Assembly (NCBI GenBank): GCA_963555835.3
Contig: CAUVWZ020000001.1
Span: forward strand, 620,001-684,000
Length of the DNA: 64,000 nucleotides
Source of the DNA: JAPUME01 sp027294185
GTDB lineage: Bacteria; Acidobacteriota; Terriglobia; UBA7540; JAPUME01
Direction: 5' to 3'
A program made the position numbers and the translations under genes. The number at the start of each line of letters is the position of its first letter. The stretch's first letter is position 1. The notes under the pieces were generated by a model. It was not told where the DNA came from, made no database searches, and saw only the letters and a list, made by a program, of their open reading frames with translations. This document shows positions 24,461-31,297 of this stretch, piece by piece.

Positions 24461-25729
24461 TCAGTAGCTACGACACTCCCCAGGAGGACGGGCGGTAAAC
24501 TGAGCGTTATTCTCCTGCCACCAGGCGCGCCATTGTTGAGCCGCCTTTTGCGAATCCTCCGGCGTCGCCCGCGCCGGCAGGGATATCTTCTTCCCCGTCA
24601 GCTCGGCCAGAGAAAAATTCGCCACCTGGCGCACGCGGAAGCTGGGGTCATACAACATGGCGATCATCGAGGGGATAGTCTCCTTGCGTCCCATGTTGCG
24701 AAGTCCGAGCAGCGCCCCGACCCGGTCTACGGGATTCTCTCCGTGCAGTCGCTCGAAAAGCACCTCCGCGGCACGTCCGTCCACAAAAGAGCCCAGCCCC
24801 TGAAGCAACTCCGCCCGGACCCGGTCCGTAGCGTCGGGCAAAACCTTCAACAGCAATCCCAGAAAATCCGGGTCGGCCTTTTCCGCCAGCAGTTGAACAG
24901 CCCGCGATTGGGTGGCCTCGTCGGTGGATTTCTGCGCGACCTGAGCGATGGCTTGCCAGGCAGGCGGTGTCCCAAGTCTCGCCAGGCCGTCCAGCGCGCG
25001 AAGACGTTCCTCACGCGCTCCCGCTCTTGACCTTTGGGCCAGCCCGGCCAAATCCTCGAGGAGAAAAGGTTGGGGCGAGGTCGTCAGAGCCAGCACCGCC
25101 TCCAGCCTTCGGGCTTCGTCGCGGTCGGCCAACGCCCGCCGGTAGGGACGGAAGGCCTGCTCAAGCTCCGCCCCCTGGGGCGCTTTTACCTCAAGGGTCA
25201 TCTCACTTAGGGCGCGTGCATACGCGCTCGGCTGGTCGGAAAACTCCTCATGGGCCTTGTCGAATCCCCGCAACGGCAGCCGCCGTTCCGCCCGGAGGCG
25301 ATAGGCGCCCGCCTTCCCGATGTCCACCCATTCGTTCAGCAACCAGCGTTCGCGGTGTGTCTGGCCGGGGCTTAAGCGAACCAATCCGTAAATGACGCTT
25401 CCTTCGGCAGCTCGGCAGCGCTGAGCCTGCACATCGGCAAGCCGCTCTCCGCTCTCCGTTTCGACCGTGAAATGGGGTTCCAACTCGAGCGCCGGATTCG
25501 CGGCTCGGCTGGGAATACGATAGGAGAACTGAAAAATCCGAGGCCCCTCGTTCTTAATTTCAAAAACACAAAAAATCGGTTCCCCCTGAAGATAGCTCTC
25601 CTCTTCCAGGTAGAAACGTGCCGTGTAGCCGACGCTCTGGCCCCGCACAGCAGGAGCCACAGATAGTAGAGCCGCCACGGCAGCCGCCGAAAGCGAGAAA
25701 ACCCTTGTTGTACGTCCTGAAGGCAACAC
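24461..25729 (-). CDS. Secreted HEAT-repeat protein, function unknown
   Basis: 422 residues, GTG start, with a signal peptide (about residues 8-30, ending near VRGQSVG). The N-terminal 170 residues look like a beta-rich domain. The C-terminal half holds HEAT or PBS-lyase-like helical repeats, for example RLGTPPAWQAIAQVAQKS, LLQGLGSFVDGRAAEVLFERL and LGLRNMGRKETIPSMIAMLY, ending in a conserved VANFSLAELTGK. It is inserted between purQ and purL in the operon, with 31 bases to purL. There is no evident link to purine chemistry; exported HEAT proteins usually mediate protein contacts. Confidence 0.8.
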   Translation of the reverse strand: MLPSGRTTRVFSLSAAAVAALLSVAPAVRGQSVGYTARFYLEEESYLQGEPIFCVFEIKNEGPRIFQFSYRIPSRAANPALELEPHFTVETESGERLADVQAQRCRAAEGSVIYGLVRLSPGQTHRERWLLNEWVDIGKAGAYRLRAERRLPLRGFDKAHEEFSDQPSAYARALSEMTLEVKAPQGAELEQAFRPYRRALADRDEARRLEAVLALTTSPQPFLLEDLAGLAQRSRAGAREERLRALDGLARLGTPPAWQAIAQVAQKSTDEATQSRAVQLLAEKADPDFLGLLLKVLPDATDRVRAELLQGLGSFVDGRAAEVLFERLHGENPVDRVGALLGLRNMGRKETIPSMIAMLYDPSFRVRQVANFSLAELTGKKISLPARATPEDSQKAAQQWRAWWQENNAQFTARPPGECRSY

Positions 25730-25889
25730 GACAAATTGATAAATCGCCAGTTTGATAAATCGACAGTTTGATGAAACGACAGATCGAAAGGAATTATTTC
25801 CCGCGGGTCATTCTCAAACTCGAACCGGCCACGGAAACGCGGGAAGAGTTCAACCCCTGGCGAGGAAGGGATTCACGCAATCCCGACCC

Positions 25890-26588
25890 TTACACCTTGG
25901 GTACCAGGCTCTTCATCATGGACTGAAAAATCATCACCCCATCGGAGGAGGACAACAATTCCTCACTGGCGCGTTCCGGGTGAGGCATCATTCCCAGAAC
26001 GTTGCCCTCGCGGTTTGCGATGCCCGCAATGGAGTCGAGAGAGCCATTGGGGTTGGCTTCTGCACTCGGGCGCCCTTGCGAGTCGCAGTAGCGAAACATA
26101 ATCTGATTGTGCCGCCGAAGATCATCCACGGTATCCGGTTCTGCAAAGAAGTTGCCGCCGATATGCGCAATCGGCATCCTCAGGACCTGCCCGGGGGAAC
26201 AATCCTCTGTAAAAGGCGTCCGGGTGTTTTCCACGCGGACGTGAACGAATCGGCAGATGAACTTCAGCTTGCGGTTACGCATCAGGGCCCCCGGCAGCAT
26301 TCCGCATTCCACCAGGATTTGAAAACCATTGCAGATGCCCAGAACCAGCCCGCCCGAGCGGGCAAATCTGTCCACCGCCTTCATCACGGGAGAAAATCGC
26401 GCGATGGCGCCGGTTCGCAGGTAGTCTCCGTAGGAGAACCCGCCCGGCACGATGATCGCGTCGAAGGAAGAAACCTCGGTCGACTCGTGCCAGATATATT
26501 CAACCGATTGGCGGAGAACCTTGCTTAAAACGTGGTAGGTATCGTGGTCGCAGTTACTGCCCGGGAAGACGGTGACCCCGAATTTCAT
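25890..26588 (-). CDS. purQ: Phosphoribosylformylglycinamidine synthase subunit PurQ (glutaminase)
   Basis: Supplies ammonia from glutamine to PurL. 232 residues. Seen: the N-terminal KFGVTVFPGSNCDHDTY, the oxyanion stretch VPGGFSYGDYLRTGAIARF, the nucleophile elbow GICNGFQIL with catalytic Cys, and GMMPHPERA with the catalytic His. It is the first gene of the minus-strand run and is divergent from the secreted protein at 26767, so the promoter should lie in 26589-26766. Confidence 0.96.
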   Translation of the reverse strand: MKFGVTVFPGSNCDHDTYHVLSKVLRQSVEYIWHESTEVSSFDAIIVPGGFSYGDYLRTGAIARFSPVMKAVDRFARSGGLVLGICNGFQILVECGMLPGALMRNRKLKFICRFVHVRVENTRTPFTEDCSPGQVLRMPIAHIGGNFFAEPDTVDDLRRHNQIMFRYCDSQGRPSAEANPNGSLDSIAGIANREGNVLGMMPHPERASEELLSSSDGVMIFQSMMKSLVPKV

Positions 26589-26766
26589 TCCGATCCTTTG
26601 AGTTGTGCGTTCTTTCCTATCTTACCACACTCGCCGGGGGGCCATCCACCCCGTCGGGGGCAGGTTCCTGGCCCCACCGGAGCCGGACGGAGGCAAAAGC
26701 GGCGCCGACATGCGATAATCGGCATCTAAATTGTAAAGGGTAAGTTTCGCCCGCCTTGAGGATGCG

Positions 26767-27597
26767 ATGCCAGGGTCCCGCATACAATTAGCTGTCGTCT
26801 TCGTCCTGCTCCTGTTCGGCACCCTTGCGCGCGGCGCTGAAATCAAGCTCTACCTCAAGGACGGAAACTACCACATTGTCCGCGAGTATGAGATTCGCGG
26901 AAGCCGGGTGCGATTTTATAGCCTGGAACGCTCAGCGTGGGAGGAACTGCCGCGGCAGTTGGTGGATTTCGAGGCTACCGAAAAGGCCCAGGAAGGAGAA
27001 AAACTGAAGCGTGAAGAAGATTTTCAGGATGCCATCCAGTTGGCCCGAGAGAGACCCACCATCGTCGCGGGCCGAGGCTTTGAGATCGCCCCCGGCGTGA
27101 TCCTGCCGCCCGGCCAGGGAGTGTTCCTTTTTGACGGTCACCGCGTCATGCGCCTGCTTCAAACTCAGGCCACGGTCTCGGGGGACAAAAAGCGCGGCAT
27201 TCTGGCAGCCATCGTTCCGGGCATGGGGCGGCGGCCTTTCGTCGAGCTGCCCGAACCGCAGGCGGCCATGAGAACCCTGAACCCTTCCCCGGTTTTCTAT
27301 CTCCACTTTTCCGAAGACCCTCCCCCGGACCTCATCCTGATCGAGTTGACCTCCAGGAAGAAGACGCGGCGCGTCGAGGTGGTAACGGTGGGGGCCTTCG
27401 GCGGCAAGCCCAAAGAAAACCGGCGTCCTCTTCCCGTGAAGACCGAAAAGGTAGGCGAGGCGCTCTATAAGATGGAACCCACCGAGCCGTTGCCCGCGGG
27501 CGAGTACGCCGTGGCGGAAATCCTGGCCGAAGGGCAGCTTAACATCGGCATTTGGGACTTCGGCGTAGAGAAAGCCATCACCTCCGACCCGGATTAG
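26767..27597 (+). CDS. Secreted protein of unknown function
   Basis: 276 residues with a signal peptide (hydrophobic residues about 7-22, cleavage near ARGAEIK). The mature protein begins with a short beta unit, IKLYLKDGNYHIVREYEIRGSRVRFYS, typical of small exported acidobacterial proteins of unknown role. A charged helical stretch follows, and the C-terminal half (RTLNPSPVFYLHFSED onward) looks like a beta-sandwich. No catalytic motif seen. It is divergent from purQ and followed 65 bases later by the heptose phosphatase. Confidence 0.78.
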   Translation: MPGSRIQLAVVFVLLLFGTLARGAEIKLYLKDGNYHIVREYEIRGSRVRFYSLERSAWEELPRQLVDFEATEKAQEGEKLKREEDFQDAIQLARERPTIVAGRGFEIAPGVILPPGQGVFLFDGHRVMRLLQTQATVSGDKKRGILAAIVPGMGRRPFVELPEPQAAMRTLNPSPVFYLHFSEDPPPDLILIELTSRKKTRRVEVVTVGAFGGKPKENRRPLPVKTEKVGEALYKMEPTEPLPAGEYAVAEILAEGQLNIGIWDFGVEKAITSDPD

Positions 27598-27662
27598 TAG
27601 CATCAGAGGAAGGTCGGGCGAAAAGCAGCGGATCAGTCAATCCCTTTCCAGGACAATCTCGC

Positions 27663-28217
27663 ATGGAAAAATTCGTCCTTCTGGACCGGGACGGCGTAAT
27701 CAATGCAAGGCCGGGCCCGGGATGGGTCAGGCACTGGGAAGAATTCCGCTTCCTGCCCCGTGCCGTCGAGGCGCTGCGGAAGCTGAATGAGAACGGATAC
27801 AAATCCATCATTGTATCCAATCAATCCGGTGTGGGCCGGGGGCTGCTTTCTGAGGAGGATCTCGAAACAATCACGGCGAACTTTCGGGAGGAAGCGGCAA
27901 GACAGGGGGCCGGAATTGAGGCAGTCTTTTACTGCACGCATCGGCTCGAAGATGGGTGCGAGTGCCGCAAGCCGCGCCCGGGCCTGCTGCTCAAGGCACA
28001 AAGAGAGTATAGCTTTCGTTTTCCATCCACATTTCTCGTGGGGGATACCGAGGTGGACTTTCAGGCAGGCACATCGGTCGGTTGCCCCGTCATTCTGATT
28101 GCCGATTCAGGGGGCAAGCCGCCCGAAGCCTCTCGTCTGAAACCTCGGGCATTTGTCAGCGACCTCTATGAGGCAGTGGAGTATATCCTGAGGAACGACG
28201 CAGCCCCGCCCGCCTAG
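27663..28217 (+). CDS. gmhB: HAD-IIIA phosphatase, GmhB-like (D,D-heptose 1,7-bisphosphate phosphatase)
   Basis: 184 residues from ATG 27663, where the conserved first strand begins (MEKFVLLDRDGVIN). Removes the C7 phosphate of heptose bisphosphate for LPS or S-layer sugar synthesis. Seen: HAD motif I DRDGVIN, motif II SNQSG, and the zinc loop CTHRLEDGCECRKPRPG with Cys/His ligands, which distinguishes GmhB-type enzymes, then GDTEVDF. A histidinol-phosphatase role is possible for the same family. No other heptose gene is in view. Confidence 0.88.
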   Translation: MEKFVLLDRDGVINARPGPGWVRHWEEFRFLPRAVEALRKLNENGYKSIIVSNQSGVGRGLLSEEDLETITANFREEAARQGAGIEAVFYCTHRLEDGCECRKPRPGLLLKAQREYSFRFPSTFLVGDTEVDFQAGTSVGCPVILIADSGGKPPEASRLKPRAFVSDLYEAVEYILRNDAAPPA

Positions 28218-28235
28218 AGAGACCTCGCCCGGCGT

Positions 28236-28499
28236 TTAGCCGGCGGAGGGTCCCGATTCACCTCTCCGGTAGGCATCCAGAAGCCAACGGTCCTGCTCCT
28301 CCTCGTGGCGGAGGATGTAGAAGTTCCCATCGTCGGCGCGAACCTTGAAGCAAGTGTAACCTACTCCATACCAGCGGTCCGGAACCTCCGTTACTTCATA
28401 GGTTCGATCTCCCAGAGTGAACCGCAGAGGGCGTTCATCGGCCCGGTATCCGGCGTAGCAGGCGACCTGAACGGTCCGTGGAGCTTTTTCGTCCGCCAT
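28236..28499 (-). CDS. Small conserved cytoplasmic protein
   Basis: 87 residues. A beta-rich fold is suggested by VACYAGYRADERPLRFTLGD, VTEVPDRWYGVGYTCFKVRADDG and FYILRHEEEQDRW. This matches a widespread family of roughly 80-residue hypothetical proteins with a YxGYxGEExP...R(Y/W)...FKV...DG..YILR pattern; I know no function for it. It is downstream of, and in line with, the DUF3037 and HipA-like genes; its stop is next to the converging gmhB gene. Confidence 0.75.
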   Translation of the reverse strand: MADEKAPRTVQVACYAGYRADERPLRFTLGDRTYEVTEVPDRWYGVGYTCFKVRADDGNFYILRHEEEQDRWLLDAYRRGESGPSAG

Positions 28500-28522
28500 G
28501 GCAGTGATTTGCGGGGGGAGGG

Positions 28523-29320
28523 CTAGCCGCCTAACTCGCGGCGGATGGAGGCGGCCACTCCGGAAATGTTCGAGACCGGTTCGATCAAAATGTCGCTTCC
28601 CTCGAGAATCTGTGCCGCTGCACGGGCGACCACGCCCCGCTCCTCGACAGGCTCGGAGCCAACTACAGCCGTCAGCGTGGCAGGCTCCCTTCGCCGCACC
28701 TGTCCCATCGTGTAGGCCAGGGCCTTCGCCAGCTCGGTGTCGCGCTGGAGGGAGAGGGCGTGGAGAAGCTTCATCTCCCCATCGGGCCGGTAGCCAAAAT
28801 CGAAGCGGAGGGGATCACCGGGGAAGGTGTAGCGGGCTGCCGGAATCCTCCGCTCCAATCTCTCCAAAATTCCTGCCTCCACGAAGGCTGCCTGCATGAG
28901 CCCTCTTATGCGGAGCCGAGTGTTTTCCTGAACCTCGGTGGTGGGAGCGCCACCGACATAGCGGTCAAAGAGTTTCCCAATCTCCAGGGACGGCTCCTCG
29001 GCCATCAGACTTTCCGGCTCCGAGATTTGGATAAGGTTGGAAAGCGAGCTCCCGAGCGATTCGAGATAGCTCTCCAAGTTGCCCACATTGTCCTGAATCT
29101 GTTCTTCAAAACTCTCCTTCAACGACCGAAACAATTCCAGATCCGCTTGAGGGTGAAACCGCTTGAGGCGACGAGAGTCGGAGGTAAACATGCATTCAAG
29201 ATATTTTTGCTCGGGGCTGTAAAGAAACACTCCGACGTTGATGAATTCGCCCCGAACAATGTCAGGGACATATCGAACGACGTAAAACCGGCAGTGCTTG
29301 CGATTAGCTTCGGGGGTCAC
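28523..29320 (-). CDS. DUF3037 family protein
   Basis: 265 residues, GTG start at 29320. The N-terminus has the DUF3037 pattern: CRFYVVRYVPDIVRGEFINVGVFLYSP, followed by RLKRFHPQADLELFRSL. The C-terminal half has no motif I recognise. Family members are commonly beside a HipA-like kinase gene, as here (90 bases upstream), which suggests that the two act together. Role unknown. Cytoplasmic, no membrane segment. Confidence 0.85.
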   Translation of the reverse strand: MTPEANRKHCRFYVVRYVPDIVRGEFINVGVFLYSPEQKYLECMFTSDSRRLKRFHPQADLELFRSLKESFEEQIQDNVGNLESYLESLGSSLSNLIQISEPESLMAEEPSLEIGKLFDRYVGGAPTTEVQENTRLRIRGLMQAAFVEAGILERLERRIPAARYTFPGDPLRFDFGYRPDGEMKLLHALSLQRDTELAKALAYTMGQVRRREPATLTAVVGSEPVEERGVVARAAAQILEGSDILIEPVSNISGVAASIRRELGG

Positions 29321-29410
29321 AGGGTTTCCGTTTCATATTCTTATCTCAGGTTTCGCCCTTCCCATTGCAACTTCAGGAGGGCTGTTTTCTTCCTTTTTCC
29401 TCTCTTCGCT

Positions 29411-30259
29411 TCACATCGGCAACACGGCAGTCAAACTCCAGTTTGGGAAAGGTCGCAGCTCACAATTCTTCGTGTCGAGAATGGCCTGGCGAACTCTATG
29501 CCGCCGCCGGAAAAGATTCTCGATCAAACGGTCTAGGTCGTTCCGCTTCCCTTCGTACCACTCTTCGGGGATATTTGCCGCACAATCTTCGAGTTCCGCT
29601 CCTTCCAGATTTTCAACGGAGGATAGGAACGGCTCGAACGATTCCAGCCCTCGAACCGGATCATAGACGACCCGCCGCTGGTAAACGCTTCGAATGGGGC
29701 TGTCGGGGAATTTCCACTCGCCACCATTGAAGCAGAAACCATGGTCGATCATCAATACATTGTAAGCTGATCCCCGCCCTTTGGCATGTCGATGAAAGAC
29801 CATCTGGCGTCCATCACAATTGCAGGTCCATTTGTCGAAGACCAGCGCACCCAAGAAAGCCTCAGGGTTCCGGACCCGGCGCAAATACTTATCGGGAAGA
29901 AAGTCCGCTACCAGGGTCTCCTGGGGGGGGCCCGGATAGCGGGAAGCGAAATGCAGGCCGGAGGCGCACGGCTCCCGCTTCCATCCTCTTTCCATATATA
30001 AGGATTGGTTGTGTTGAATCAGTTCTGGAGAGACCTCGACCAGCGTCGGCGGGGGAACCGGGAGCCCCAGGCGCCGCGCCAACTGTGCGCATAACAACTC
30101 GTTGATCAGGATGCGGGGATGCTGCGGGTTGTTGAGGAACTTGACAACGTAGAGCTCTCCATCCGCACAGCGCATCAAGTGCGGCTCAGAGGTCCCGCGC
30201 ATCCGCCGAATCGATTCAGTGGCCTGCGTAATCTCCACGGTTATTTTCTTCCTCACCAC
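29411..30259 (-). CDS. HipA-like kinase domain protein
   Basis: 282 residues from GTG 30259, preferred over TTG 30292 because a GGAG site lies six bases before it. It resembles the shortened HipA-like family: an N-terminal ITQATESIRRMRGTSEPHLM region, YVVKFLNNPQHPRILINELL where Lys would bind ATP, LPVPPPTLVEV, ALVFDKWTCNCDGRQMVF in the catalytic loop area with Asp-Lys-Trp, and MIDHGFCFNGGEW as the metal-binding Asp. HipA itself is a Ser/Thr kinase toxin partnered with an antitoxin; no HipB-type repressor is present. It precedes DUF3037 in one direction. Confidence 0.83.
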   Translation of the reverse strand: MVRKKITVEITQATESIRRMRGTSEPHLMRCADGELYVVKFLNNPQHPRILINELLCAQLARRLGLPVPPPTLVEVSPELIQHNQSLYMERGWKREPCASGLHFASRYPGPPQETLVADFLPDKYLRRVRNPEAFLGALVFDKWTCNCDGRQMVFHRHAKGRGSAYNVLMIDHGFCFNGGEWKFPDSPIRSVYQRRVVYDPVRGLESFEPFLSSVENLEGAELEDCAANIPEEWYEGKRNDLDRLIENLFRRRHRVRQAILDTKNCELRPFPNWSLTAVLPM

Positions 30260-30586
30260 GCCCGGCTCCGGAGGCTCACCGGCCCTCTTCAAGCGAGTTC
30301 ACGCCGCGCCCCCGGAATTGCATCCGCTGGATAAACCCCGCTTGTTGGATTTTCTGCACCCGGCATGAGGTACGCGACACGAACTTCCCAGTTTTCCCAC
30401 TCGGAGAAATCAGGAGCTCCGGCGGCGTTGATCAGTGCCGCCGGAACTCACAAGATGTAAAGGTTACAGAATGAATCTCACCTGAACAGCCTGGCAAAAC
30501 TTACGGCCTAAGCCATTCGGACTAAGTCACAGGGGGGTTCTAAGGGCCCGATTGGCGCCTACTCTTCGGAGAAATTTCCTTGCGCC
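30260..30586. other. Intergenic stretch with one hairpin
   Basis: About 330 bases between the histone-like and HipA-like genes. It contains a 9-bp perfect stem at 30418-30445 (TCCGGCGGC and its complement around a 10-base loop with TGATCA) and no T run. No gene or further element was recognised. Confidence 0.4.
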
Positions 30587-31111
30587 TTACCGCCCTCGAG
30601 CTCGCTTCGGTTGGCGGGTGCGGCCTTTGGCCGCGGACTTCTTCTTTCCTCTTTTTGGGGAAGCTTTCCTCTTCGCCTTTTTCCTGGTCGATTGGACCTT
30701 TCCTGCCTTCCTGGCCTTTTTCACCTTCTTGGGCTTCCTCGTCTTCGTGGCCTTCTTTACCTTTTTGGGCTTTCTTGTCGTCTTTGCCTTCTTCCTTTTT
30801 GCAGCGGGCTTTTTAGCTTGGGCCGCCTTTTTCTTCTTGGTAGCCTTCTTTTTCCCGCCCGCCTTGCGGGCCATTTTGGGCCGGGTGGCCGGCTTCGGTT
30901 CTCTCAGGACCGCTGCGGGCGGAGGAGGCTCCAATTTCTCAGATGCCGCAACGGTTTCTCCACCGATACCCGCTCTCTGGTAGGAAACCTCTTCCGCCGG
31001 TTCCGGCGGCTCCTCTTCGGGTTCTTCCTCCCGATAACTTGAAGAAAGGTCGTCCATAAACTCATCCATCTCTTCTCCAGAACCCAGTTTGTCATTCTCG
31101 TCCAAGGTCAT
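30587..31111 (-). CDS. Acidic/basic two-part histone H1-like protein
   Basis: 174 residues; ATG preceded by a strong AGGAGG. The first 60 residues are acidic (EEEPEEEPPEPAEE). The last 100 are almost wholly Lys, Arg, Ala and Pro, in repeats such as KKKAAQAKKPAAKRKK and TRKPKKVKKATKTRKPKKVKK. This is the composition of bacterial histone H1-like tails that bind nucleic acid. The acidic head could shield the tail or recruit a partner (inference). It is preceded by a near-consensus promoter and stands alone. Confidence 0.75.
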   Translation of the reverse strand: MTLDENDKLGSGEEMDEFMDDLSSSYREEEPEEEPPEPAEEVSYQRAGIGGETVAASEKLEPPPPAAVLREPKPATRPKMARKAGGKKKATKKKKAAQAKKPAAKRKKAKTTRKPKKVKKATKTRKPKKVKKARKAGKVQSTRKKAKRKASPKRGKKKSAAKGRTRQPKRARGR

Positions 31112-31207
31112 GGAATCGTCCTCCTGACTTCATAATGTTTTCAAATCGCTGCATCTCGAAGGCAGGCCTTCTCCGTTGTCCCACCATTAGGGAACCAAGC
31201 AAGGAAA

Positions 31208-31235
31208 ACTATACTAGGCCCAATTATCGTGTCAA
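31208..31235 (-). promoter_or_regulatory. Near-consensus promoter for the histone-like gene
   Basis: Read on the minus strand: TTGACA (31230-31235), 16-base spacer, TATAGT (31208-31213). Transcription would start near 31201, giving a leader of about 90 bases. Confidence 0.6.
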
Positions 31236-31297
31236 GAGCAACATGAAAGGGAGAGGTTCGATGCTTGTGGGGAGAACGGATTTCCGGGGAAGCGTAC

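Noticed and set aside
25730..25889. purS between the HEAT gene and purQ
   Set aside because: No open frame of about 80 codons with PurS features on the minus strand here or in 26589-26766.
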